A stretch of DNA of 64,000 nucleotides from Caldanaerobacter subterraneus. Lineage in GTDB: Bacteria > Bacillota > Thermoanaerobacteria > Thermoanaerobacterales > Thermoanaerobacteraceae. A program made the translations under genes and the position numbers. The stretch's first letter is position 1. Every line of letters begins with the position of its first letter. A model generated the notes under the pieces. The model did no database searches and was not told where the DNA came from. It worked only from the letters and a program-made list of their open reading frames with translations. Of this stretch, positions 8,173 to 17,164 are shown piece after piece. The stretch lies in contig NZ_SLWU01000010.1 in the NCBI RefSeq assembly GCF_004345675.1, forward strand, positions 25,297 to 89,296, in the 5' to 3' direction.

Positions 8173-9054
8173 ATGAAGAAATTTTTAGCAATTTTAATCG
8201 CTTTTACACTAATACTTAGCCTTGCCTCCTGCACAGCAAAGCCAAGTGAAACATCCAAGCCTTTAGTGTATGCCTCCTTCTATCCAATTTATGACCTGAC
8301 ATCTAAAATAGCAGGAGACAAACTAACCGTAAAGAACATAATACCTTTTAATGAAAGCCCTCACGGTTGGGAACCCAGCGCTAAAGAAATGACAGAAATA
8401 GCAAAAGCAAAAGCGGTAATATATTTGGGAATGACGATGGAAGACCCGTGGATCAATAAAGTAAAAGAAGCAGCGCCAAATACTGAATTTTTTGAAGTGT
8501 CCAAGGGGATTGAGCCTATAAAAAAGGGAAACGCCATAAACCCGCATCCATGGCTTTCTCCTAAAGAAGCATTGATAATCATAAAAAATATAAAAGACGC
8601 TCTGGTAGATATCGATCCTTCTAATAAAGATTATTTTGAAAAAAATTATCAAAACCTAAAATCAGAAATTGAAAATCTTGATAAACAATACAGGGAAGAA
8701 CTTTCAAAGACAAGATTAAAAACCATCGTCCTCTTCCACAGCGCTTTTGCATATGTAGCAAGAGACTATGGATTAAAGCAGGAGCCCTTGGTTGGGATGA
8801 GCGATGAGGCAGAGCCAAGTCCTGCGAGGATAAGTGAATTAGTTGACTTAATTAAAAAAGAGGGCATAAAATATGTATTTGTGGAAGGAATGGCACCTGC
8901 AAAACCAATGGAAACCATAGCTAAGGAAAGTGGAGCACAGATAATGAGAATAAGTACAATAGGCACTTTAAGCAAGGAGGATATGGAGAGAAATGCAGAT
9001 TTTATCTCTCTCATGAAGGAAAATCTAGAAAAACTAAAAAAAGGATTGGAGTAG
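8173..9054 (+). CDS. Zinc-type ABC transporter substrate-binding lipoprotein, copy 2
   Basis: A 293-residue paralogue of the preceding lipoprotein, clearly a tandem duplicate (shared KPLVYASFYPIYDLT, WLSPKEA, NYQ-L blocks). The signal ends LASC (Cys20). The three His positions persist (PHGWEPS, NPHPWLSP, FHSAFAYVA), but the first motif is HGW not HDW, the preceding loop reads PFNESPHG not PPGVEPHD, and IFTEPL is replaced by VFVEGM. ATG 8173 has GGGAGG upstream. Two binding proteins with one transporter suggest altered affinity or a different divalent metal for one. The ligand is not known. Confidence 0.88.
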   Translation: MKKFLAILIAFTLILSLASCTAKPSETSKPLVYASFYPIYDLTSKIAGDKLTVKNIIPFNESPHGWEPSAKEMTEIAKAKAVIYLGMTMEDPWINKVKEAAPNTEFFEVSKGIEPIKKGNAINPHPWLSPKEALIIIKNIKDALVDIDPSNKDYFEKNYQNLKSEIENLDKQYREELSKTRLKTIVLFHSAFAYVARDYGLKQEPLVGMSDEAEPSPARISELVDLIKKEGIKYVFVEGMAPAKPMETIAKESGAQIMRISTIGTLSKEDMERNADFISLMKENLEKLKKGLE

Positions 9055-9061
9055 ATGAAAA

Positions 9062-9835
9062 ATGAGTTATATCGAGGTTAAAAATGTAAATTTTGCTTAC
9101 GATGGAAGGCAGGTCCTTCGCAACGTCTCTTTAAAAATTGAAAAAGGCGAGTTTGTAGGGATTATTGGTCCTAACGGCTCAGGGAAAAGTACCCTAGTAA
9201 AAGTAATGGTAGGCAATCTCGTGCCTTCCACTGGGGAAGTCCTGTATGAAGGTGTAAACCTCCAGAACATAAAGGACCGCTCCTTTATAAGCTACCTTCC
9301 CCAGCGTTCTTTTTCCTTTAACTCTTCTTTTCCGGCAAGCGTAGAGGAAGTTGTGTCTATGGGCCTTTACGCCAGGAAAGGGTTATTTAAAAGGCTTTCA
9401 AAGGAAGACTGGGAAAAAGTGTATGAAGCCTTAAAAATAGTGGACATGTTTGAATTTAGAAGCCGCTTAATTGGGAGACTTTCAGGAGGACAGCTTCAGA
9501 GGGTTTTCATAGCAAGGTCCATAGTATCTGAGCCGCAGATACTTTTTCTAGACGAACCCACAACAGGAATTGACGCTAAATCAGAAAAGGCTCTTTACGA
9601 GCTTTTGGAAAAGCTCAACAAAGAAAGAGGAATAACAATTGTCATGATGACTCACGACATCATGGCTATAACAAACAAGGCCCACAGAATCATATGTATG
9701 ACTGACGGCAAAATAAACGAAAAATGCGAAGCTATCGATATAGAAAAGCACGACTTTACTTCTTTCCTCTACGAATATCCTGTGAAGAAAGTAAAGCATC
9801 AGCATAATAATAATGGGAGTGTAGAACATGTTTGA
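9062..9835 (+). CDS. znuC: Zinc ABC transporter ATP-binding protein ZnuC
   Basis: A 257-residue ABC ATPase with Walker A GPNGSGKST, Q-loop YLPQRSF, signature LSGGQLQR, Walker B ILFLDEPTTGID and the switch His in MMTHDI. The sequence fits the ZnuC/MntB group. A His-rich tail (KHQHNNN) near the C-terminus is a plausible metal contact. It starts seven bases after the second binding lipoprotein and overlaps the permease gene by eight bases, indicating coupled translation. It powers metal import through ZnuB. Confidence 0.93.
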   Translation: MSYIEVKNVNFAYDGRQVLRNVSLKIEKGEFVGIIGPNGSGKSTLVKVMVGNLVPSTGEVLYEGVNLQNIKDRSFISYLPQRSFSFNSSFPASVEEVVSMGLYARKGLFKRLSKEDWEKVYEALKIVDMFEFRSRLIGRLSGGQLQRVFIARSIVSEPQILFLDEPTTGIDAKSEKALYELLEKLNKERGITIVMMTHDIMAITNKAHRIICMTDGKINEKCEAIDIEKHDFTSFLYEYPVKKVKHQHNNNGSVEHV

Positions 9836-10619
9836 CATTTTTTCTTACGAATTTATGAGGAGAGCTTTTATAGCAGGGGCTATAATAGCAGTGATAGCCC
9901 CTTTAGTGGGAAATTTCTTGGTACTAAGAAGGCTTTCCCAAATGGGGCATGCTCTGTCCCATGTGGCTTTAGCGGGAGTAGCAGCTGGAATTTTGGCCGG
10001 CATTGACCCTACTATAGGATCAATTGCCATAGTCCTTCTAGCCGCCTTTGGAATAGAAGGACTGAGAAAAACCTATTTTCAGTATTCTGAGCTTTCAATT
10101 GCTATAATTGTATCTGCAGGAATGGCAGTTGCGATAATACTCTTAAATTTTGCAAGAGGCGGAGCAGTCAATGTAATGAACTACCTCTTTGGTAGCATTG
10201 TATCTGTAACATATACAGATGTTGTGTTAATTTCCACCTTAGGCCTTTTAGTCATTCTCACTATAGCGCTTTTTTACAAGGAACTTTTGTACATCACTTT
10301 TGACGAAGAAGCTGCCACAATATCAGGATTACCTGTGTCAGCTATAAACTTTCTCTTCACAATTTTAGTAGCTCTAACAGTAGCACTAGCAATGAGAATT
10401 GTAGGAGCGCTTTTGGTGTCGAGCTTAATGGTCACACCCTCTGCCGCCAGTTTAAAAATCGCTCAAAGCTTTAAACAAGCCATAATCTACTCGATTATCT
10501 TCTCCTTTATATCAGTGTTCGCTGGAATTATACTCTCTTTTTACTTCGATTTATCACCAGGTGGAACAATAATACTCATTTCCCTCGCTATAATGGGAAT
10601 AACATCGTTAAAAAAATAA
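9828..10619 (+). CDS. znuB: Zinc ABC transporter permease ZnuB
   Basis: A 263-residue ABC-3 family permease with about eight membrane helices. It carries the family motif region GALLVSSLMVTPSAAS and the early RRLSQMGHALSHVALAG segment. It overlaps znuC by eight bases. It forms the membrane channel of the zinc-type importer and is followed by a hairpin terminator. Confidence 0.93.
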   Translation: MFDIFSYEFMRRAFIAGAIIAVIAPLVGNFLVLRRLSQMGHALSHVALAGVAAGILAGIDPTIGSIAIVLLAAFGIEGLRKTYFQYSELSIAIIVSAGMAVAIILLNFARGGAVNVMNYLFGSIVSVTYTDVVLISTLGLLVILTIALFYKELLYITFDEEAATISGLPVSAINFLFTILVALTVALAMRIVGALLVSSLMVTPSAASLKIAQSFKQAIIYSIIFSFISVFAGIILSFYFDLSPGGTIILISLAIMGITSLKK

Positions 10620-10622
10620 AAG

Positions 10623-10641
10623 GTGGAGCATAGCGCTCCAC
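10623..10641. terminator. Bidirectional terminator between znuB and the VOC protein gene
   Basis: GTGGAGC and GCTCCAC pair with a five-base loop. A-rich sequence lies on the left and T-rich sequence on the right, so it can act for both convergent genes. Confidence 0.85.
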
Positions 10642-10642
10642 T

Positions 10643-11095
10643 TTAATAATTTTCTAAAAGTTCAATCATGACTTTCAATGCTCTCAAAGTATCTATATAA
10701 GCGTATCTTCCCCCTTCAAAATCCCCTTTTTGAATTACTTTCATGCCTTTTCTATAAAGTTCTTCTACTTTTCTGTCCATGTCTTTTACAACGAAAGCTA
10801 TGTGATGAATTCCCTCCCCATTTTTATCGAGAAACTCTCTCCAAGTGCTCGGATTCTCATCAGGCTCTATCAATTCCAGTTGTAATGGCCCCAGCTCAAA
10901 AAATGCAAGTTTGGCTCTTGCTTTTGTAGGTCTTCCATTAAATTTGGTATGGGCTTTGCTGTAATCATCTGTCCAAAACCACTGAGGCTTTTCTACCCCA
11001 AAAAATTCTGCGTAATTTTGCAAAGATTCTTCAATATCCCTCACTACAATACCTATTTGCACTGTATTCCGCATATCTAGAATATTTTTGCTCAT
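10643..11095 (-). CDS. VOC-family protein (glyoxalase/methylmalonyl-CoA epimerase-like)
   Basis: A 150-residue vicinal-oxygen-chelate protein with two beta-alpha-beta modules: TVQIGIVVRDIEESLQNYAEFFG then EGIHHIAFVVKDMDRKVEELYRKG, with LELIEP between. Potential metal ligands are the two GIHH histidines and the glutamates in LELIEP and MIELLE. ATG 11095 has GAGGTG six bases upstream; the upstream extension to 11152 overlaps the GH5 gene and is rejected. It lies just after the GH5 gene and may share its transcript. The pattern is closest to methylmalonyl-CoA epimerase/glyoxalase I relatives, but a precise substrate cannot be given. Confidence 0.85.
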   Translation of the reverse strand: MSKNILDMRNTVQIGIVVRDIEESLQNYAEFFGVEKPQWFWTDDYSKAHTKFNGRPTKARAKLAFFELGPLQLELIEPDENPSTWREFLDKNGEGIHHIAFVVKDMDRKVEELYRKGMKVIQKGDFEGGRYAYIDTLRALKVMIELLENY

Positions 11096-11132
11096 TTTAG
11101 TCACCTCTTCAGTTTTATAGTTTTTGATAAAG

Positions 11133-12275
11133 TTACTTTCCTCTTGCCTCACGAGAAATAGGTTTATAGGGAATTCCTTTTATTCTTGCTCTTACATATT
11201 CTCCTGAGAGACTCAATTGATTTACAGCCCATGCTTTACCATCACCAGGATTTAAATTAGTAGATGTTAAAAATGCTGCTGAAACTTCATTCTTATTTGC
11301 CAAAGACCAATTTATCCAGCTTATATTATTGGCATTTAAAAATTCAAGCCATTTATCTGCTTCATCTAAATATGGACCTCCATCACCACTAGCTTCACTG
11401 GTACCCCATTCACTTACAAAAATAGGTACACCTTTTTCCAATGCTTTAGCCATATTGCCAAAAACATATCCGGGCTTACCGTGTTCTTCTACTTTATGAG
11501 TACCTGTATAAAAATGTACAGAATACATTACATTGGGATCATTTATTGGTTCCTCTGCCGCTAAATCCGGGCGTTGACTCCAGTTAGGAGAACCTACAAT
11601 AATTATATTTTGGTTCCCCATATCTCTCAGCATTTGAATTATCGGTTCAGCATAGTTTTTAACTTTTTTCCACCCCTCAACATCATTTGTCACTCCTGGA
11701 GGGGTTGGATTGGGCTCATTTGCTAATTCATAAATTATATGAAGGTCATTTGGATATTTAGTAGCTATTTCCTTGAAGAAATCTTTTGCGCCACTGTATA
11801 TGTCCGCATTAGGGTCTCCCGGATTTAAAACATGCCAGTCAACTATTACATACATATCATTTTGAATTGCTAAATTTATTCCTTCTATAACCTTATCTTT
11901 AACACTTGGATTTGTAGCATAACCACCTTCACCAACGTACATAGCAAGTCTAATCACGTTTGATTCCCAATCTCTTGACAATCCAGAAAAAGCATTATGA
12001 TTAATAATCTCTGAAAACCACTGCAATCCGTGTGTACTCATTCCTCTTAGCTGTATTGGATTGCCATACTGGTCCCCCAATATTTTTCTTCCATCTTTTT
12101 CTATAATCTTAAGCCTACCCGCTACTGAAGGTTTTTTTACTAAAGCATTCCCCATCAAATGCGGAAATTTTTCTCTCTCATAACAGCTAAAAGTTAAAGA
12201 AGTATCTTTTAAAATTAAATACATGATTATAATGATTATCACAAGCACACCAGTAAAAGCATACCATTTATTCAT
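11133..12275 (-). CDS. Membrane-anchored GH5 endo-beta-glycanase (cellulase family)
   Basis: A 380-residue protein whose residues 4-22 form a signal anchor (YAFTGVLVIIIIIMYLIL) with no cleavage motif or lipobox, so the enzyme probably stays tethered outside the cell. The GH5 barrel has RGMSTHGLQWF, VIRLAMYVGEGGY, YVIVDWHVLNPGD, acid/base Glu near 186 in YELANEPN, VHFYTG, and nucleophile Glu near 288 in FVSEWGTS, resembling GH5 subfamily 2 endoglucanases. No carbohydrate-binding module is present. It is last in the glycan locus and separated from the GH1 gene by a terminator-like hairpin. Endoglucanase is most likely; mannanase activity is possible given the neighbours. Confidence 0.88.
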   Translation of the reverse strand: MNKWYAFTGVLVIIIIIMYLILKDTSLTFSCYEREKFPHLMGNALVKKPSVAGRLKIIEKDGRKILGDQYGNPIQLRGMSTHGLQWFSEIINHNAFSGLSRDWESNVIRLAMYVGEGGYATNPSVKDKVIEGINLAIQNDMYVIVDWHVLNPGDPNADIYSGAKDFFKEIATKYPNDLHIIYELANEPNPTPPGVTNDVEGWKKVKNYAEPIIQMLRDMGNQNIIIVGSPNWSQRPDLAAEEPINDPNVMYSVHFYTGTHKVEEHGKPGYVFGNMAKALEKGVPIFVSEWGTSEASGDGGPYLDEADKWLEFLNANNISWINWSLANKNEVSAAFLTSTNLNPGDGKAWAVNQLSLSGEYVRARIKGIPYKPISREARGK

Positions 12276-12318
12276 AGTCTCATCTCACTCCATTTAAGGG
12301 TATTTGCTTAGAAATAAA

Positions 12319-12345
12319 GAGGCAGAACAATTTATACCCTGCCTC
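12319..12345 (-). terminator. Terminator-like hairpin between the GH1 and GH5 genes
   Basis: GAGGCAG and CTGCCTC pair around a 13-base loop. On the minus strand the stem is followed by TTTATTTCT. It may end or attenuate transcripts from the sugar transporter operon before the GH5 gene. Confidence 0.6.
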
Positions 12346-12358
12346 ATAGATGCTGTAT

Positions 12359-13699
12359 TCATTCGATTACACCTTTTTCTATTACCCCTTTGTACCAAAA
12401 TGCACTATCTTTTAATATTCTTTTTTGTGTCTCATAATCCACATAAACTATTCCAAATCTCTTTGAATATCCATGTGCCCATTCAAAATTATCTAACAAA
12501 GACCATACAAAGTATCCTTTCAAATTGCCGCCTTCTTCTATGAACCTCGCTATTGCCTTCAGATGTTCTTTTATGTATTCTATTCTTTCATAATCATGCA
12601 CTCGTCCATCTTCTGTTACTTCATCTTTAAATGCTACTCCATTTTCCGTAATGTACATAGGCAGTTTCGTGTATTCTCTGTCTAACCTCTTTAAAAGGTC
12701 ATACAAGGACTCTGGGCTTATCTCCCATCCCATCTCTGTCTTTTTACCTGGCCCCGGTACATTCTCTGCTTTTAACATGGAATCTTCGTTGTATTTTACA
12801 ATACTCCTTGTATAATAATTGACTCCAAGAAAATCTATTGGAACACTTATGGTCTCTAAATCTCCTTCTCTTATAAAATCAAATTCTCCAATTATTTTAC
12901 TATATAATTCCATCATATCCTCTGGATAATTGCCTTTAAATATTGGATCTAAAAACCACCTATTTGCAAATCCATCTGCATATTGGACTGCTAATTTGTC
13001 TTCTTCTTTTTCACTCGCCGGATATGCAGGTGTCAGATTTAACGTTATACCTATTTGCGCCCCTTTCAGATTCATGTCCCTAAATACTTTTACGGCCTCT
13101 CCGTGAGAAAGCAATATATGATGAGCTGCTATCAAGGCCTCTCTCCAATCCTTATGGCCTGGCGCATGCTCCCCTATCCCATAGCTTAATATTGATGAAC
13201 ACCAAGGCTCGTTATGGGTTATCCATAAAGGTATCACATCCCCTAATTCTTCAAAAAGCTTTGATGCATATTCTACATACCATTTCACACTCTCTCTATT
13301 TAGCCATCCTCCGTTCTTTTCATACGCCCATTGAGGCAAATCCCAATGATAAATTGTCGCTACCGGTATTATCTCTCTTTTCAACAGTTCATCTACCAGC
13401 CTCTTGTAAAAGTCCATTCCTTTCGGGTTGTACTTGCCTTCTTCAGGGAAAATTCTTGGCCATGCTATGGAAAATCTATAGGCTTTAACTCCTATTTCTT
13501 TCATTATCTGTACGTCTTCTTTATATCTGTGGTAATGATCACAAGCTACATCTCCTGTATGGCCTTGATATGTTTTCCCTTCTGTCTTGGAAAATGTATC
13601 CCATATAGAAGGAGTTCTTCCATCTTCATTTACTGCTCCTTCTATTTGGTATGATGACGTAGCTACTCCCCAAGTAAAATCTTTTGGAAATTTTACCAA
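12359..13699 (-). CDS. bglA: GH1 beta-glucosidase
   Basis: A 446-residue GH1 enzyme beginning KFPKDFTWGVATSSYQIEGA. Acid/base Glu is near residue 163 (THNEPW) and nucleophile Glu near 351 (YITENGVAF). The aglycone/non-phosphorylated signature DNFEWAHGYSKRFG has Glu-Trp, which marks a beta-glucosidase and not a 6-phospho enzyme. TTG 13699 is preferred because AGGAG lies eight bases upstream; a GTG at 13708 directly abuts that site. It is cytoplasmic, lacking a signal, so it should hydrolyse imported cello- or manno-oligosaccharides together with the GH2 enzyme. Confidence 0.93.
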   Translation of the reverse strand: MVKFPKDFTWGVATSSYQIEGAVNEDGRTPSIWDTFSKTEGKTYQGHTGDVACDHYHRYKEDVQIMKEIGVKAYRFSIAWPRIFPEEGKYNPKGMDFYKRLVDELLKREIIPVATIYHWDLPQWAYEKNGGWLNRESVKWYVEYASKLFEELGDVIPLWITHNEPWCSSILSYGIGEHAPGHKDWREALIAAHHILLSHGEAVKVFRDMNLKGAQIGITLNLTPAYPASEKEEDKLAVQYADGFANRWFLDPIFKGNYPEDMMELYSKIIGEFDFIREGDLETISVPIDFLGVNYYTRSIVKYNEDSMLKAENVPGPGKKTEMGWEISPESLYDLLKRLDREYTKLPMYITENGVAFKDEVTEDGRVHDYERIEYIKEHLKAIARFIEEGGNLKGYFVWSLLDNFEWAHGYSKRFGIVYVDYETQKRILKDSAFWYKGVIEKGVIE

Positions 13700-13739
13700 T
13701 TCTATCACTCCTATTCTTTAATGATTTTTGGTACAATTT

Positions 13740-16211
13740 TTATATATTTGCTATTAACTGAGTAATGTCAAAAATTTTAATCTCTTTTAACTTACCTGAA
13801 TAACTTACCTCATATTTTTTATCTGGCATCATATTTAAACAATTATCTGACAACTCCATATCATCCTCCGTTTCTATAAATACTCCAAAAGCAGGAACAT
13901 TTGTTCTTAAAATTATTTTATTCTCCCTTACTTCATAATCGATTTTTGGCTTTGCTAAATCCAGATCTCTGAATTTGCCAAATACTTTATAATTCTCATA
14001 AACCGTATCATCAGTGATTATTTCTACATACACAACGCTATTCAATAACTCCCCGTTCTTCTCCACCGGCAGCGTACACCCTGGGATCGCTATAGGCATT
14101 TCTTTTACTCTATATCCAATATTCAAATCTTCAAAACTGTAATGGGCTATTTTTGTAACATCATTTGCTATTAATCTAGCTTTTAGCTTTTTTTCTGCAA
14201 GTTCTTCGCCATTTAATTTGAAAACTTTTACAACAACTTCTACTTCTTTATCGTATGGCAAATCACTTATTCCATAAACTGTTACACCATTAACTTCCTC
14301 TTCTACATAAGGTAGAATTTCTGCATAAAATCTTTTGGAATAATAGTACAAAGCCTTTTTTCTCTTGTAATAATCGACTGCAGACCAGCTGGCTACAGGC
14401 CAGCAATCATCAAACTGCCAGTAAAGAGCACCTGCTGTTTTAAATTTTCTTAACCTCCAGTGTTCCACTCCTGTCTTTATAGCCTCTGCTTGATTAAACT
14501 GGGTCAAATAGACAAAGCTCTTAAGGTCTTTGGGAAATCCCAACCGGCCTACCATAAACCTTACCAGTCTTTCCATTCCCTCGACCATTTTGTTGTGAGA
14601 AATCATGACTGGGCTCAATATTTTCCTCTCTTCTGGCGCCGTATAAGATAAAACCGTCCTCCAATCAGGCATCGCCTGAAAACCAAATTCACTTATGAAC
14701 CTGCCCCTGTCTTTTCTATATTCTTCATAGTCCACCCATCCGCTCCATACATTCCACTGATGCCTATCCCCTTCTGCTTCGCTATTCGGGTCTTCTCCTC
14801 CATAAGGGCTCGATACCCAATAAGGCCTTGATGGGTCCAGCTTTGCGCATACTTTAGGCAGTATCTCCTTGTAAATGTAATTGCCCAGGTATTTTGGATC
14901 CCCCTTATTCCACCAGGAATGAAATCCCCAATTATTCTCGTTATTCCCGCACCAAAGCACAATAGAGGGATGATTTCTAAGGCTTAATATCACTTTCTCA
15001 GCCTCTTCTTTTGCTAATTTCTGGAACCATTCAAACTGGTCGGGATACTCTGCGCAGGCGTACATGAAGTCCTGCCACACCATTATTCCCATCTCATCGC
15101 AGGCTTCGTAAAATGCCTCGTCTTCGTATATCCCTCCTCCCCATATTCTCAGCATGTTCATATTTGCTTCTTTTGCAAGCCTTATATATTCGTAATAATC
15201 TTTTCTGCTAAGCCTTGGCAATAAATTATCAGCTGGTATCCAGTTGGCTCCCTTTGCAAAGACTCTTACACCGTTTATTTCAAAAATGAAGCTTTCCCCT
15301 TCTTCATCTTTTTCCCTTATCAATCTAATCGTTCTTATCCCACTTCTAAAACTTTTTTCATCTAATATTTCTGCACCTGAGAAAAGCCTTATTTTTATTT
15401 CATAAAGATGCTGGTCCCCTAAACCATTGGGATACCATAATTTAGGATTGTCTACTTTTATCCTCAGGTCTATTCTGTCCTTTTCAACTTTAGTTCTTGT
15501 TTTGATAATAGATATATCTTTTTCAATAAGCTCTACTTCCGCCTCAAAATCACCACGTACATATCTTTCAATATCTGCGCTTATTACAACATAAGCCTTA
15601 TCATCTTCAATTTTTTCCGTATAAAAGTATGGATTCTTAATTTCTGCGTGTTTTACTAATCTTATATATACACCTCTCCAAAGACCCACCTGTACAATTC
15701 TTGGTCCCCAGTCCCATCCAAATGAATACTGGGCTTTCCTCACATAAGGCCTTCCACTGTCTCCCGACCATTCTAGTTTGACAGGACTTACCTTTTCCAT
15801 CAACTTTACAGTTTTTGTTATAGATTTGAAGTAAACCTCTAAAATATTTATCCCTTCTCTTATTACGCCCTTTATGTCAAATTCATAAGGTATGAACATG
15901 TTTTGCGTTTTACCGAGATACACGCCGTTTAAGTATACATCTGCAAAAGTATCCACTCCTTCAAACACCAACTTCACTGCGTCATATTCATTTAAATGCT
16001 CTGTGCTTAATGTAAATTCTTTTTTGTAAACCCATTCTTTGTCTTCTAACTTGTGAAACTCTATTTCATTCATTCTATAATAAGGGTCTTGCAATTTTCC
16101 TAACTTTATCAAATCCAGCTGAACACACCCTGGAACTTGCTCTTCATACCATACATCCGTTCCAATCTCCTTAAAATGCCACTTCCCATTCAGTGAAATT
16201 CTCTTCTCCAT
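13740..16211 (-). CDS. GH2 beta-mannosidase
   Basis: An 823-residue cytoplasmic enzyme. An N-terminal sugar-binding domain (SLNGKWHF, VPGCVQLDLIKLG) leads to an immunoglobulin-like domain and the GH2 barrel: RIWGGGIYEDEAFYEACDEMGIMVWQDFMYACAEYP, acid/base Glu near 424 in WCGNNEN, nucleophile Glu near 506 in ISEFGFQ. The WGGG-YE and GNNEN patterns separate beta-mannosidases from beta-galactosidases. Length is typical. ATG 16211 has AAGGTG upstream, after the last ABC ATPase gene. It points to mannosyl-containing oligosaccharides as the imported substrate. Confidence 0.92.
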   Translation of the reverse strand: MEKRISLNGKWHFKEIGTDVWYEEQVPGCVQLDLIKLGKLQDPYYRMNEIEFHKLEDKEWVYKKEFTLSTEHLNEYDAVKLVFEGVDTFADVYLNGVYLGKTQNMFIPYEFDIKGVIREGINILEVYFKSITKTVKLMEKVSPVKLEWSGDSGRPYVRKAQYSFGWDWGPRIVQVGLWRGVYIRLVKHAEIKNPYFYTEKIEDDKAYVVISADIERYVRGDFEAEVELIEKDISIIKTRTKVEKDRIDLRIKVDNPKLWYPNGLGDQHLYEIKIRLFSGAEILDEKSFRSGIRTIRLIREKDEEGESFIFEINGVRVFAKGANWIPADNLLPRLSRKDYYEYIRLAKEANMNMLRIWGGGIYEDEAFYEACDEMGIMVWQDFMYACAEYPDQFEWFQKLAKEEAEKVILSLRNHPSIVLWCGNNENNWGFHSWWNKGDPKYLGNYIYKEILPKVCAKLDPSRPYWVSSPYGGEDPNSEAEGDRHQWNVWSGWVDYEEYRKDRGRFISEFGFQAMPDWRTVLSYTAPEERKILSPVMISHNKMVEGMERLVRFMVGRLGFPKDLKSFVYLTQFNQAEAIKTGVEHWRLRKFKTAGALYWQFDDCWPVASWSAVDYYKRKKALYYYSKRFYAEILPYVEEEVNGVTVYGISDLPYDKEVEVVVKVFKLNGEELAEKKLKARLIANDVTKIAHYSFEDLNIGYRVKEMPIAIPGCTLPVEKNGELLNSVVYVEIITDDTVYENYKVFGKFRDLDLAKPKIDYEVRENKIILRTNVPAFGVFIETEDDMELSDNCLNMMPDKKYEVSYSGKLKEIKIFDITQLIANI

Positions 16212-16225
16212 AAAAATCACCTTTT

Positions 16226-17164
16226 TTACATTTTTACACAAGCTACATAATGGTCTTCTTCCACTAACTTAAGCTTCGGCCTTACGCAATTTAAATCTGC
16301 CAACGGACATCTATCTATATACTTGCATAACCCTTCTTTCCAGGCTGCACGAGACTTATCAAAATCCTCAACGCTTATCCTGTCTTCTTCCCATTTTCTA
16401 TCTAATTGCGGTATAGAATCTAAAAGCATTCTAGTATAAGGATGCATTGGATTGGAAAACACTTTTTCTATAGACCCTGATTCTACAACAGAGCCCTTGT
16501 ACAAAACTACTATCTTATCGCTCATATAATAAGCCTGTGAAAGATCGTGGGTAATAAAGAGTATAGAAGCGCCTATCTCCTTCAAGCTCAGCAAAGCCTC
16601 CAATACATCTACTCGGGTTGAAGCATCCAACATACTTGTAATTTCATCGGCAATCAGTACATCGACATCCATGAGCAAGGCCCTTGCTATTAACAACCTC
16701 TGGAGCTGTCCTCCGCTTAATTGGTGAATGTATTTATTTAAAACATCTCCTACATTAAGCCCCACCTTTTTTAATACCTCTTCTACTCTCCCTTCCCATT
16801 CAGAGGAAGAAACTTCTTTTTTAAATGACTGCTTTATTAGCTTAAAAATTCTGTCTACTTTGAATATGGGGTTAAAGGAAGAGTAGGGGTCTTGAAAAAT
16901 GCCCTGTACTTTTGAATAAAACTCTTTATTGTTCTTTATTTTATAGATGTCCTTATCGTTTAGAAGGATTTGACCGCCACTGGGTTTTAATAGCTTTAAC
17001 ATCATCTTGCCAATTGTAGATTTACCACTTCCACTCTCTCCTACCAAAGCTAAAATTTCGCTTTTTTTTATTTCAAAATCTACTCCATCTACTGCCACTA
17101 TTGTGTTTTTAGAAAATATCCCTCCTGAAGTAAATACCTTTGTGAGATTTTCTACCCTAATCAT
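16226..17164 (-). CDS. Opp-type ABC transporter ATPase, second subunit (OppF/DppF-like)
   Basis: A 312-residue ATPase with Walker A GESGSGKST, signature LSGGQLQR, Walker B VLIADEITSMLD and switch His in ITHDLS. The C-terminal oligopeptide-transporter extension has four Cys (CKYIDRCPLADLNC, then a final C), the usual Fe-S or zinc ligands. ATG 17164 overlaps the preceding ATPase stop as ATGA. Despite its Opp-like sequence, the flanking glycosidases indicate oligosaccharide uptake, as seen for related transporters in Thermotogales. Confidence 0.93.
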   Translation of the reverse strand: MIRVENLTKVFTSGGIFSKNTIVAVDGVDFEIKKSEILALVGESGSGKSTIGKMMLKLLKPSGGQILLNDKDIYKIKNNKEFYSKVQGIFQDPYSSFNPIFKVDRIFKLIKQSFKKEVSSSEWEGRVEEVLKKVGLNVGDVLNKYIHQLSGGQLQRLLIARALLMDVDVLIADEITSMLDASTRVDVLEALLSLKEIGASILFITHDLSQAYYMSDKIVVLYKGSVVESGSIEKVFSNPMHPYTRMLLDSIPQLDRKWEEDRISVEDFDKSRAAWKEGLCKYIDRCPLADLNCVRPKLKLVEEDHYVACVKM

